36,368 nucleotides of DNA from Phycisphaerales bacterium UBA1910. GTDB taxonomy: Bacteria > Planctomycetota > Phycisphaerae > Phycisphaerales > UBA1924. Location: contig DDGE01000026.1 of the NCBI GenBank assembly GCA_002337545.1, forward strand, positions 1 to 36,368. The letters run 5' to 3'. Each line of letters starts with the position of its first letter. Position 1 is the stretch's first letter. This document shows, one piece after another, positions 8,180 through 16,791 of this stretch. The notes beneath the pieces are model-generated. The model was given only the letters and a program-made list of their open reading frames with translations, was not told where the DNA came from and did no database searches. The translations under genes were made by a program, and so were the position numbers.

Positions 8180-8743
8180 TCACTCGTTCACGCGCGACAT
8201 GTACGACCCATCATCGGTCGAAACCTTGATCTTCTCGCCGTTGCCGATGAAGGGCGGGACGCGGGTTTTGAGACCCGTATCGCACACCGCTTCCTTGAGC
8301 TGGTTCGTCGCCGTCGCCCCCTTGATTCCGGGGGGTGTGTCCGCCACGGTCACAACCACCGCGGAGGGGAGTTCGATGGAAACAGGGTTTCCTTCGTGGA
8401 AGAGGACGGTGCAGCTGGTGTTGGGTGCCATGTAGAGGAGCGCGTCGTCGAGCAGGTCCTTGTTGAGTTCGACCTGGTCATAGTCTTCCATATCCATGAA
8501 AGTCCCGCCGCCGTCGCCGTTGTCGTAGAGGAACTCCATCTCACGCCGATCGAGCGTCGCCCCATCCACGGTGTCGGACCCGTTGAAGCGCTTTTCCGTC
8601 ATCCCCGACCCGTCGACCGCGCGCATCTTCGCCTGGATGTACGCGGGCCCCTTCCCGGGCTTCGTATGCGCAATTTTTGTCACTACATAGAGTTTGCCGG
8701 AGAGATTCACTGCCATACCCGGCCGAATTTCGTTCGCTTTCAT
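8180..8743 (-). CDS. efp: Translation elongation factor EF-P
   Basis: 187 residues with three OB/KOW-like domains, as expected. MKANEIRPGMAV opens the KOW domain, and TKPGKGPAYIQAKMR (27-41) contains the tip loop. Lys31 matches the post-translationally modified lysine of Escherichia coli EF-P (Lys34). The C-terminus (KIKVSTDDGSYMSRV) is typical. It promotes peptide-bond formation at polyproline stretches on the ribosome. No modification enzyme (EpmA, EpmB or EarP) is in the window. It is the first gene of a probable efp-aroK pair and diverges from the metallo-beta-lactamase-fold gene across about 160 bases. Confidence 0.96.
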   Translation of the reverse strand: MKANEIRPGMAVNLSGKLYVVTKIAHTKPGKGPAYIQAKMRAVDGSGMTEKRFNGSDTVDGATLDRREMEFLYDNGDGGGTFMDMEDYDQVELNKDLLDDALLYMAPNTSCTVLFHEGNPVSIELPSAVVVTVADTPPGIKGATATNQLKEAVCDTGLKTRVPPFIGNGEKIKVSTDDGSYMSRVNE

Positions 8744-8830
8744 ACGCGTTTCATCCCTATTCCCAGCCTCGCGGGCGGTTTTATCTCAATATCCGTGGGC
8801 GTTGCCCGTTGAGCGATCATAGCGCTTTAG

Positions 8831-8859
8831 TGGGCATCTCGGCGAGTGTGGTGTACCCT
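8831..8859 (+). promoter_or_regulatory. Probable promoter of the Tat-type MBL-fold gene
   Basis: TGGGCA (8831-8836) and TACCCT (8854-8859) are spaced by 17 bases, as in sigma-70 promoters. The -10 hexamer ends five bases before a GTG at 8865 that is in frame with the gene. Transcription would start about there, giving either a leaderless GTG start or a roughly 42-base leader to the ATG at 8907, which has its own AGGAG site. The same TACCCT hexamer precedes the genes at 30097 and 34190. Confidence 0.4.
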
Positions 8860-8906
8860 TTCCCGTGTCAGGGGGCGATTCCGTATACGACAGGAGACAT
8901 GTTCTC

Positions 8907-9980
8907 ATGCCCACGCGTCAGACAACAATGCACGATCTCAACCGCAGAGCGTTTCTCACCCATACAACCCGAGGTGGGCTCGCGCTCTCCGCACTCGCAG
9001 CAATGCCCATGTCCACGCTGGGACGGATGCTCCAGCCCGCAGCGAAGGAAGAGCCCCTCCCTGTCGGTGTTCTGGGATGGAAAACCCTCCAGAAGGACAT
9101 ATACGCGATCGCGGATCAGACGATGGGAGGCAACACCCTCCTTGTCGCGTCACAGGGTCAGGCCCTGCTCGTTGATACGAAGTACCCCTACTTGGGTGGT
9201 GCGATACTCAACGACGCAGCGAACCTGATCAACGCCGACATCCCCGCGAACGATTCAATCGAGCTCACCCTGATCAACACGCATCACCATGGCGATCACA
9301 CCGGGGGGAACGCGATTATCGTGCCCATCGCCAGCGCGTCATACGCACACGCCAACGCGCTCCCGCGTATCAAGTCTCAACTCGAGCGGTATGTTCAGGG
9401 TGCCAAGGCCGGCCCGTCAGAACTCGCACGCAACGAGGCCGACGAAAAGCTCATGCCCTTCGCGAAATCCGCCGCGGAAGCGAGCAAAGCCTGGACAGAA
9501 AAGACCGCCGTTCCCAAGATCGCGATATCGGGTTCAGGAACGACCCTGAGCATCGGCGGGATCACGCTCGTCATCAATCACTACGGAAGTGGCCACACGG
9601 ACAACGATCTCGTCATCCACCTCCCCGATCACAACATCGTCCATACCGGAGACCTCGTATTCAACGGGCTCCACCCGTACTTCGACCCGAGCGCAAACGC
9701 CAGCGCAAACGGCTGGATCGAATCACTCCGCCAGACCCGCAAGCTCTGCAACGCGGAAACCACCGTCATCCCCGGGCACGGCCCGATCGCCGGCCCCGAA
9801 GTCATCGATACGCAGATCAAGTACTTCGAGTCTCTTATCGCCTCGATCCAAACTGAGATCGAGAAGGGCACGCCGAAGGAAGAGATCGTGGAGATGAGCT
9901 GGGAATTCATGAACGGGCTCGGCTTCGAGCAGATCCGCTCACGCATCATCTCGGGCGTCTACGACGAACTCAGCGCCTGA
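8907..9980 (+). CDS. Exported metallo-beta-lactamase-fold hydrolase with Tat-type signal
   Basis: 357 residues from the ATG at 8907, chosen because AGGAG lies ten bases upstream; an in-frame GTG at 8865 is an alternative. LNRRAFLT (11-18) followed by a hydrophobic stretch to about residue 36 looks like a twin-arginine signal, so a folded, metal-loaded protein would be exported. HHHGDH (126-131) is the complete HxHxDH zinc motif. SGHTDND, HTGDLVF and PGHGPI provide the remaining His, Asp and His ligands. The fold covers glyoxalase II, quorum-quenching lactonases and class B beta-lactamases; this one most resembles the SoxH/quinoprotein-relay group, but no substrate can be assigned. It stands alone between divergent efp and a convergent flavoprotein gene. 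Confidence 0.85.
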   Translation: MPTRQTTMHDLNRRAFLTHTTRGGLALSALAAMPMSTLGRMLQPAAKEEPLPVGVLGWKTLQKDIYAIADQTMGGNTLLVASQGQALLVDTKYPYLGGAILNDAANLINADIPANDSIELTLINTHHHGDHTGGNAIIVPIASASYAHANALPRIKSQLERYVQGAKAGPSELARNEADEKLMPFAKSAAEASKAWTEKTAVPKIAISGSGTTLSIGGITLVINHYGSGHTDNDLVIHLPDHNIVHTGDLVFNGLHPYFDPSANASANGWIESLRQTRKLCNAETTVIPGHGPIAGPEVIDTQIKYFESLIASIQTEIEKGTPKEEIVEMSWEFMNGLGFEQIRSRIISGVYDELSA

Positions 9981-9989
9981 CCCGAACGC

Positions 9990-10640
9990 TCAGTCCTTGA
10001 AAAGCGCGATCTCATCGAGCGATTTGCGCTGCAGATCCGGAACCGTGCAGTGGTCCGCGGGGTACCCCATGGGAATCACCATGTAGGGACGCTCGTGCTC
10101 TGGACGATCGAGAACTTCGCGCAGGAAGTTCATCGGACTCGGAGTATGCGTCAGGGTCGCCAGACCCGCGTGATGTGCGGCCGTCAGCAGCATCCCCGTC
10201 GCGATCCCCACCGACTCGTTGAGGTAGTACACCTGCCCGCCATCATCTGTCGTCCGCAGGGCCATGACGATGATCAGCCAAGGCACGGTGTCCATGTAGG
10301 ATTTATCGGGGGAGGTCCCAAAGACTTCGAGATCTTCCAGCCAACGATCGCTCGCGCGTTTCTCATAGAACTCGCGTTCGACCTCTTCCGCTGCCATGCG
10401 GATCTTGTGCTTGAGCTCAGCGTTGCTCACCGCGATGAAGCGCCACGGCTGCTTGTGCGCTCCCGAGGGTGCGGTACCGGCCGCCAACAGAACCTGCTCG
10501 ATCACTTCCCGAGGGACGGGCTTATCCGAGAAGGCACGGATCGTGCGTCGTTGATTCACAATCTCGTAAAACGCCCGCGCAGCGGTCTCGCTGTCGGCTG
10601 GCGGGGTATACGGATGATACGGGATCTGTTGGATCGTCAT
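9990..10640 (-). CDS. Nitroreductase-family flavoprotein resembling iodotyrosine deiodinase
   Basis: 216 residues from the ATG at 10640; a TTG nine codons upstream is less likely. NQRRTIRAFSDKPVP and GTAPSGAHKQPWRF form the FMN site. Running similarity to animal iodotyrosine deiodinase (from memory) covers nearly the whole domain, including the TVPDLQRKSLDEI end. The residues that close over the substrate zwitterion in the human enzyme (Glu157, Tyr161, Lys182) align here with Glu88, Tyr92 and Lys113 at identical spacing. This suggests a reductive dehalogenase of halotyrosine-like compounds rather than a general nitroreductase. It converges on the MBL-fold gene with nine bases between stops and has no obvious pathway partner nearby. 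The family is confident; the substrate is inferred. Confidence 0.85.
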   Translation of the reverse strand: MTIQQIPYHPYTPPADSETAARAFYEIVNQRRTIRAFSDKPVPREVIEQVLLAAGTAPSGAHKQPWRFIAVSNAELKHKIRMAAEEVEREFYEKRASDRWLEDLEVFGTSPDKSYMDTVPWLIIVMALRTTDDGGQVYYLNESVGIATGMLLTAAHHAGLATLTHTPSPMNFLREVLDRPEHERPYMVIPMGYPADHCTVPDLQRKSLDEIALFKD

Positions 10641-10768
10641 GGGCTTGGCCTTGGGTTGCCCCCTCAAAACAGCGAAGCACGATCATAGCAGAACCCATCT
10701 GCGATTCCCCTCTGCCATACCCACCCGAATTCTCGACAAACCGAGCCGATACACCCGATAACCTTGGA

Positions 10769-13594
10769 ATGCGCACCCGCCGCGGATATCACCGGACCCG
10801 TCTGATCGCTGGGCTTTTCGCCTGCGCGGGGATCGGAACACACTCTCAGGCCCAGGATGAATCCGGATCACGCCCGGCCAACGCCGGGCGGGTTGTGAAA
10901 GCATTTGATTTCGAAGAGCGGGAAATGAACCCGCTCCCTGTCCCGCTGGGATGGATCCGCGCTCAGAACGACCCAGCTGTCCCGAGAGATCGGCCCGGAT
11001 TCCCGATCTGGAATGGCGCTGTCCTCGATTACAAAGCAAAGCCCTACGCCGGGATCGGCTCCGTCAAGCTCCCAACAAACGGCGGGTCCACCTCGCTCAT
11101 GCTCCGCCACGGCGAGCTGAGCATCTTTCCCAACGCGGATTACCTCGTCAGCGCCCGGGTCCGAACACAGGGTCTCGAGCACGCCCGGGCGCGGATCGTT
11201 GCCGTACTCCTCGATCAGTTTGGGACGCCCATCGAATCCTCACGCGTGCGTTCCAGACTCGTTCAGACCCAAGGTGAATGGGCCAAGGTTTCAATCGAGA
11301 TCGAGGGGCTCGATCCGAGTGCTGCGTTCATGCAGCTCGAGCTACAGGTTCTGCAGCCCGAGCAGCAGCATGTAGATGACAATCTCGCGTTCCAAGTCTG
11401 GGATCAGGATTTCGATGGTGCCGCGTGGTTCGACAACCTCATCGTCGCCCAGCTCCCACGACTCGAGATCACGACCGGCATGCCCGCCAACATCGTCGAG
11501 TCCGACACGCCCCCTCCGCTGAAGCTGACGGTCCGGGATCTCACCGGCGAACGAATCCATGCCCAGATGCGTGTCTTCGATGTTCACGACAACCTGATCG
11601 ACCAGCGCGTCGTATCCGAAGGCACACGCAGCATCCTGCGTGAATCAACGCCCAACCTGCCCGGCTATGGGTGGTATCGGGCACTGCTTGAGGTCTATGT
11701 TGAGCGTCGTCTCGTTGGTGTTCGCACACTCGATTTCATATGGGCTCCCCCAGCGCTGTATGAGCGCGGCTCCGGCATGTTCGCCGTCGATTCATCGCTC
11801 ACGGACCCGAAGCTCCTCGGCGCCACCCCGGCCTTGATCGCGGGTGCAGGCGTCGATCGCGCCAGCGTGCGCGTGTGGGATATCCACACATCAGACACGG
11901 ACCTCAACGACGAGTCCCAGCTCTTCCAGACACTCGAGCACCTGCTGCAATCCGGGACTGACCTGCACTTCGAGTTCGCACAGCTCCCAAAGCCACTCGC
12001 GAATCTCATCGCTTCGGATCCAGAGGAAGTCCTCAACGCCTTCAAGGATCCCAACGGCGAGTGGACAAAGTGGGGCACGCTGATGCTCGATCGGTTCGGG
12101 CAACGAGTCAATACCTGGGGTTTCGGACAGTATCCGAGCGAAGAACCCGCAACGCTTCTCCTCGAAGAGCTTGCCGACGCTCGCAATGCGATCTCGGGGT
12201 TCGTGCCCGGCCCAACCACATCGACACCCTGGGCGATCGATCGCCCGATTCCCCCAACACTCGCAATGCCCGGCGTGCAAGTCCAGCTCGTCGATGACCT
12301 GAGTGTCTCCCCGAACGCCATCGGTGATCTTGTTTCAAACTGGAGCCAGATCCGCACAGTCTCTGACGGAACCGACACGCCGGCACCCAAGCTCGCACTC
12401 AAGCTTCATCCGCTTGAGCACCCAAGCGAGCGGAGCGGCACCCAGACCTGGTCCGCGCTCGGATCACTCGCACGCAAGGCAATATCGTTCTGGTGGGCTG
12501 CGAAAGTCGAAGGCGGTGATGCCCACGACTACTCGCTGAGTCTGAGCGATGCATGGTGGACCGCGCCTGGGAAACGAGGCGAGGTGATGCCCGCACCGGA
12601 GCTCATCGTCTGGAGAACTCTCGCCACGCACCTGGGTGAGCGCAGTGCCGTCGAATCGCTCGAGCTCATCCCCGGCGTGCGGATGCTCGTGCTCTCCGAA
12701 CGCTCGATCGAATCGGACACAGACTCCGACAAGTCCGACGCCCCCGGCGGCGGGCTCGTGCTCTGGCTCGAATCCCCAACGCTCGATCCCGTCGAGCTCA
12801 CCCTCCCGCTGGGGCTCGAGCCCGTGCAGGTCTTTGATGTGCTGGGCAACGCCACAGTCGTCCACCCGCTGGCGACCGGCAACATCGATGTGCCGACGCA
12901 CACCGTCCCGATCTCGCGTTCGCCGATCTTCATCGAGGGAATCAACCCCGAGCTCGTCCGTTTCCTCTCGTCATTGCGTATCACACCCAACGAACTGATC
13001 TCGCAATCCGGGCTTCATCAGCATGAACTGATCGTCCGCAACCCGTGGGGAATCGCGATCTCGGGGCGGGTGTTCATCGTTGAACCCGGCGGATACACCG
13101 GGGACCCCGAAGACATCGATCGGTCTTGGGAGATCATCCCACGCGTGATGCCCTTCAATCTCGCACCGGGCGAGGAACGAGCATTCCCGATCCAGATCGG
13201 GTATTCACTCGGCGAACTCGCTGGGGAAAAACGACTCGCATTTGATATCGAACTCGACGCAGATCAGCGCTACCCGACCCTTCGTGTGGAACGCACGATC
13301 GAACTCGGGCTCCCCGAAGTTGAGATGGATCTGACCGCGCGTCGCAACGAGACGGGTATCACGGTCGTCAGCGCCAATGTCTCTCACAGCATGACGCAGA
13401 ACCAGTACTTCGAGCTCATCGCGGTCGCACCCGGTGAGCCGCGGATCCGACGATCCATCAACGCACTCCCCCCGGGCCAGGTCGCGACGCGTCAGTTCGC
13501 ATTCACCGAGGCAGTCCCCGGCGACCAGATCATTGTCATTCTGATCCCCCGTGATACCTCCACGCGACTCAACAAGGGTGTCGATGTTCCCTGA
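10769..13594 (+). CDS. Large secreted protein of unknown function with a possible carbohydrate-binding N-domain
   Basis: 941 residues from the ATG at 10769. The frame is open further upstream but runs antisense to the flavoprotein there, so the short start is preferred. RRGYHRTRLIAGLFACAGIGTHSQAQ is a plausible signal peptide. Residues about 45-240 read like a jelly-roll carbohydrate-binding module: KAFDFEEREMNPLPVPLGW, repeated beta strands, and AWFDNLIVAQL at the end. The middle (about 320-720) contains ASVRVWDIH and other segments recalling a TIM-barrel hydrolase, but I find no confident catalytic pair. The last about 250 residues are beta-rich and could be Ig-like. TAACCT lies four bases before the ATG as a possible -10 of a leaderless transcript. 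I cannot assign a function; a role in binding or remodelling envelope glycan is a guess. Confidence 0.7.
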   Translation: MRTRRGYHRTRLIAGLFACAGIGTHSQAQDESGSRPANAGRVVKAFDFEEREMNPLPVPLGWIRAQNDPAVPRDRPGFPIWNGAVLDYKAKPYAGIGSVKLPTNGGSTSLMLRHGELSIFPNADYLVSARVRTQGLEHARARIVAVLLDQFGTPIESSRVRSRLVQTQGEWAKVSIEIEGLDPSAAFMQLELQVLQPEQQHVDDNLAFQVWDQDFDGAAWFDNLIVAQLPRLEITTGMPANIVESDTPPPLKLTVRDLTGERIHAQMRVFDVHDNLIDQRVVSEGTRSILRESTPNLPGYGWYRALLEVYVERRLVGVRTLDFIWAPPALYERGSGMFAVDSSLTDPKLLGATPALIAGAGVDRASVRVWDIHTSDTDLNDESQLFQTLEHLLQSGTDLHFEFAQLPKPLANLIASDPEEVLNAFKDPNGEWTKWGTLMLDRFGQRVNTWGFGQYPSEEPATLLLEELADARNAISGFVPGPTTSTPWAIDRPIPPTLAMPGVQVQLVDDLSVSPNAIGDLVSNWSQIRTVSDGTDTPAPKLALKLHPLEHPSERSGTQTWSALGSLARKAISFWWAAKVEGGDAHDYSLSLSDAWWTAPGKRGEVMPAPELIVWRTLATHLGERSAVESLELIPGVRMLVLSERSIESDTDSDKSDAPGGGLVLWLESPTLDPVELTLPLGLEPVQVFDVLGNATVVHPLATGNIDVPTHTVPISRSPIFIEGINPELVRFLSSLRITPNELISQSGLHQHELIVRNPWGIAISGRVFIVEPGGYTGDPEDIDRSWEIIPRVMPFNLAPGEERAFPIQIGYSLGELAGEKRLAFDIELDADQRYPTLRVERTIELGLPEVEMDLTARRNETGITVVSANVSHSMTQNQYFELIAVAPGEPRIRRSINALPPGQVATRQFAFTEAVPGDQIIVILIPRDTSTRLNKGVDVP

Positions 13595-13651
13595 TTCCCG
13601 ACAGAGATCGTGTTTGTTCCATCCCGGCGCAATCCAAGAAGGGATCTGATC

Positions 13652-15244
13652 ATGTTCCGACGCTGGTTCTATGCCGCGTGCATCCTCATCCTTGCAACAG
13701 TCGTCCTGATCTCGCTCGTCTGGTGGCCGATCCTCTTTTCTTTGATTGTGATTGCGCCACTCATGACACTCGGGCTGTACGACGCGTTGCAAGCCAACCA
13801 CGCGATCCGGCGTAACTTTCCACTGCTCGGGCGACTGCGCTACCTGTTCGAAGAGATCCGCCCAGAGATCCAGCAGTACTTTGTCGAGCTCAACACAGAT
13901 GCGTACCCCATCGAGCGCGAGGTGCGTTCACTCATCTATCAGCGTGCCAAGGGGGATCTTGAGACCCAGCCCTTCGGGACACAACGCGACACAAACGCTG
14001 TTGGTTACGAGTGGGTCGCGCATGCCCTCGTCGAGACAGAGCGTCTCGATCAGGAACCCCGCGTGGAGATCGGCAAGGATCGGTGCGCCAAACCCTACAT
14101 CGCTTCGAGACTGAATATCAGCGCGATGAGCTACGGCTCGCTCTCCCCGCACGCCATCGAAGCGTTGAGCGAGGGGGCCCGGATGGGGAACTTCGCGCAC
14201 AACACTGGCGAGGGGGCGATCTCGCCCTACCACATCAGGGGTGGGGGCGACCTCATCTGGCAGATCGGAACCGGCTACTTCGGTTGCCGCGATCGCGATG
14301 GGGGGTTCGATGTGTCGAAGTTCAGGGAAAACGCGTCACGCAATCAGGTCCGCATGATCGAGATCAAGCTCTCACAGGGCGCCAAGCCCGGACACGGCGG
14401 CGTCCTCCCCGGCATGAAAGTGAATAAGGAGATCGCAGAGATCCGGGGCGTGCCGATCGGGCAAACCGTGGTGTCGCCTCCACGCCACCGCACATTCAAC
14501 ACACCAAAGGGGCTGCTCGAGTTCGTCGAACGGCTCCGAGAAGAATCCGGTGGCAAACCCGTGGGCTTCAAGCTCTGCATCGGGCGACGCGTCGAAATGC
14601 TGGCGATCTGCAAAGCGATGCTGGAAACCGGGATGCGCCCAGATTTCATCACCGTCGATGGCGGCGAGGGCGGCACGGGTGCCGCACCGCTCGAGTTCGC
14701 GAACGCCGTTGGGATGCCCGCACGCGACGGGTGGGCATTCACGCACAACGCGCTCGTAGGTTCGGGGCTCCGCGACGACATCAAGATCATCGCCAGCGGC
14801 AAGATTATGACGGGCTTCCACATGATCCGTGCACTCGCTCTGGGCGCGGACCTCTGCAACAGCGCCCGGGGAATGATGCTCGCCCTTGGCTGTATCCAGG
14901 CCCTGCGCTGCAACAACGACACATGCCCGACAGGTGTCGCGACTCAGAACAAAGCACTCTACAACGCGCTCGTTGTGAAAGACAAAGCACCCCGTGTCCA
15001 CCGCTTCCATGAAGCCACGATCGAGAGCCTGCTCGAGCTGCTCAGCGCCATCGGGGTCAGCAGGCCAGAGGATATCACACCCGATCTGGTGTACCGACGG
15101 GTGAGCGATCGGCACATCATGTCATTTGATGAGCTCTATGAGTTCATCCCTGCCGGGTCGCTGCTCGACGATACCGAGATCCCATCGCTCTGGCGGAAAG
15201 AATGGGCCCGCGCCAGCGCGGACGCGTTCAGCGTTGTTCGCTGA
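13652..15244 (+). CDS. Membrane-anchored GltB-like FMN-binding glutamate synthase-family protein
   Basis: 530 residues from the ATG at 13652, preceded by an AAGAAGGGA ribosome site. Two hydrophobic helices (about 7-45) anchor the N-terminus. The rest is the FMN/TIM-barrel domain of glutamate synthase: LNISAMSYGSLSPHAIEALS, AKPGHGGVLPGMKV, FITVDGGEGGTGAAP and IIASGKIMTGF. Cys414, Cys420 and Cys425 form the CX5CX4C ligand set of the [3Fe-4S] cluster. The amidotransferase and GXGXG domains of full GltB are absent, as in the stand-alone family often annotated FMN-binding glutamate synthase. No GltD partner is near. The reaction is therefore uncertain. Its stop abuts the next convergent gene as TGATCA. 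Confidence 0.9.
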   Translation: MFRRWFYAACILILATVVLISLVWWPILFSLIVIAPLMTLGLYDALQANHAIRRNFPLLGRLRYLFEEIRPEIQQYFVELNTDAYPIEREVRSLIYQRAKGDLETQPFGTQRDTNAVGYEWVAHALVETERLDQEPRVEIGKDRCAKPYIASRLNISAMSYGSLSPHAIEALSEGARMGNFAHNTGEGAISPYHIRGGGDLIWQIGTGYFGCRDRDGGFDVSKFRENASRNQVRMIEIKLSQGAKPGHGGVLPGMKVNKEIAEIRGVPIGQTVVSPPRHRTFNTPKGLLEFVERLREESGGKPVGFKLCIGRRVEMLAICKAMLETGMRPDFITVDGGEGGTGAAPLEFANAVGMPARDGWAFTHNALVGSGLRDDIKIIASGKIMTGFHMIRALALGADLCNSARGMMLALGCIQALRCNNDTCPTGVATQNKALYNALVVKDKAPRVHRFHEATIESLLELLSAIGVSRPEDITPDLVYRRVSDRHIMSFDELYEFIPAGSLLDDTEIPSLWRKEWARASADAFSVVR

Positions 15245-16525
15245 TCACTGCTCGTTGCGGTCCTGCGTCGAGAACAGCATGGCGGCCTGTGAGCCATAGA
15301 TCGGGTAATCGCTGCTCACGCGGTAGCCGCGGAGCAGATCCGGATCAAACTGGAGCTTGGAACATACCTCACCGATCATGGCTCGGTAGCGCGGGACATG
15401 CGAGCTGCCGAATCGTGTCAGACCGGAACCAAGATTCTCGATCGACTCAAGCAGATCCAGCTGATCGATATCCCGTGATGGGTCGTTGATGTCTGCTTGC
15501 CCTTGGATCGTTGTGTCATAGACACGCAGCTCAGGGTACCCGTTTGTGTACAGATCCTTGTGCAGCAACACATCGAACTGCATGCGTCGAGACGGGATAT
15601 TGATATCGCTCGACGCCCATGCCTTGCGGTTGCGTTCACTGGAGATGTATCTCGGGATCTCACCACGGTTCACTTCACAGGTCACGAGGTCGATGGCGCT
15701 CTGAGCACCGAACCCCCCCGGCTCGAGTAAATAATGCATCACCTCCCCGGCATGATGCACCTCGAGCCGGGGTGTTGGGTCCGAGCAATAATGCTCTAAT
15801 GTAGCGCTGTCTACGCTATCCACCGGATCGCCTGTAATTGTAAAAGTCTGCCGCTCCGTGCCTTTTTCAACAGCGCGGTGCGAGGTGAACTTGACCCGCA
15901 TCCCGGGACGAAGCCGCTGCAATCCGAATACGGATTTGATCCAGACGATGTCGATGTGATCTCCGTCATCGCTGGGCCAGAAAATCGCGCACTCCGCGTA
16001 CACCTCCGCCTGCACACCCTTGAGCTGACTCATGGCGCGGAAGGCCGCCTGTTTTCGACGGAGCTCAAACTCGCGACGAGCCTCAGGGACCCAGGCGCTG
16101 AGTATCGCCTCAAGGGCGGACCGATCTCCGATCTCGGTACGGATCAGGGTCTCGAACCGATCGATGGCGACGCCCGCTTCCTTGATATCCTCAGGATTGA
16201 CACCAAGCTTGGACGAAGCCTTGATCACCCGACGCATGGGCTCGGGCCCGGGGACACGATGAACAACACTCATCGCATCGGGAGCACGAACCGCTTTGAG
16301 CATCCGAGATGCGAGAACCTTGTCGATTCCGAGTTCCTTGGAAAGACGCTGAGGGCCCGAGTCACCGCCCGGAATCTGATCGATCACGCGTACAAAGCTG
16401 TTGAGTAGGGCCTCGCCTGCTTCATTGATGCGCCGCTCCAGCCCAGCCAAGGAAGGGTCCTTGGTCTCAATTGTGGATCCGGCAGGATGATCAGGGGAAT
16501 ACTTTGGGTGATTGAAGAAGTTCAT
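15245..16525 (-). CDS. Unknown protein with possible N-terminal helix-turn-helix
   Basis: 426 residues, family not recognised. Residues about 28-75 contain LLNSFVRVIDQI and LSKELGIDKVLASRMLKAV, which read like a helix-turn-helix. HRVPGPEPMRRVI follows at about 89-101. RFETLIRTEIGDRSALEAILSAWVPEARREFELRRKQAAFRAM (about 123-165) is a charged helical stretch, perhaps coiled. The C-terminal 250 residues are mixed alpha/beta, with LRPGMRVKFTSHRAVE and a segment rich in Tyr, Asp and Arg. There is no signal peptide or membrane helix. A cytoplasmic DNA-binding or ligand-sensing regulator is possible. It diverges from the PEP-CTERM-like gene run across 266 bases, so it could regulate that run; this is inference from position only. 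Confidence 0.75.
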   Translation of the reverse strand: MNFFNHPKYSPDHPAGSTIETKDPSLAGLERRINEAGEALLNSFVRVIDQIPGGDSGPQRLSKELGIDKVLASRMLKAVRAPDAMSVVHRVPGPEPMRRVIKASSKLGVNPEDIKEAGVAIDRFETLIRTEIGDRSALEAILSAWVPEARREFELRRKQAAFRAMSQLKGVQAEVYAECAIFWPSDDGDHIDIVWIKSVFGLQRLRPGMRVKFTSHRAVEKGTERQTFTITGDPVDSVDSATLEHYCSDPTPRLEVHHAGEVMHYLLEPGGFGAQSAIDLVTCEVNRGEIPRYISSERNRKAWASSDINIPSRRMQFDVLLHKDLYTNGYPELRVYDTTIQGQADINDPSRDIDQLDLLESIENLGSGLTRFGSSHVPRYRAMIGEVCSKLQFDPDLLRGYRVSSDYPIYGSQAAMLFSTQDRNEQ

Positions 16526-16666
16526 CTGATACTTGAGTCTCTATTTTTGACCTTTTCGGCGGATCAGTAAATCCGGCCTAATGGGCTTATAACACCGATT
16601 TTGAGCATCATACCAGCGATGAGCAGTGTCTGCACACAATTTCTTTGCAGTTTCAGAGAAACTTCC

Positions 16667-16696
16667 TTGCAACTTCGCCCAAGGATCGATTATACA
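16667..16696 (+). promoter_or_regulatory. Probable sigma-70 promoter of the PEP-CTERM-like gene run
   Basis: TTGCAA (16667-16672) and TATACA (16691-16696) are 18 bases apart. The implied start near 16703 leaves a leader of about 90 bases before the ATG at 16792, which has a strong AGAAGGAG ribosome site. The rest of the 266-base gap (16526-16791) holds no gene I can support. Confidence 0.5.
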
Positions 16697-16791
16697 TATC
16701 TGCAGGCCGGGATACACCCGGTTCGCAGTTCGAGGGGCTGCGACGACATACAGACTGAGCAAAGGCTCGACTCGCAGAAGGAGAAAACACG

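Noticed and set aside
10469..10768. Upstream extension of the large secreted protein by 100 codons
   Set aside because: It runs antisense to the flavoprotein gene, and the ATG at 10769 begins a plausible signal peptide.
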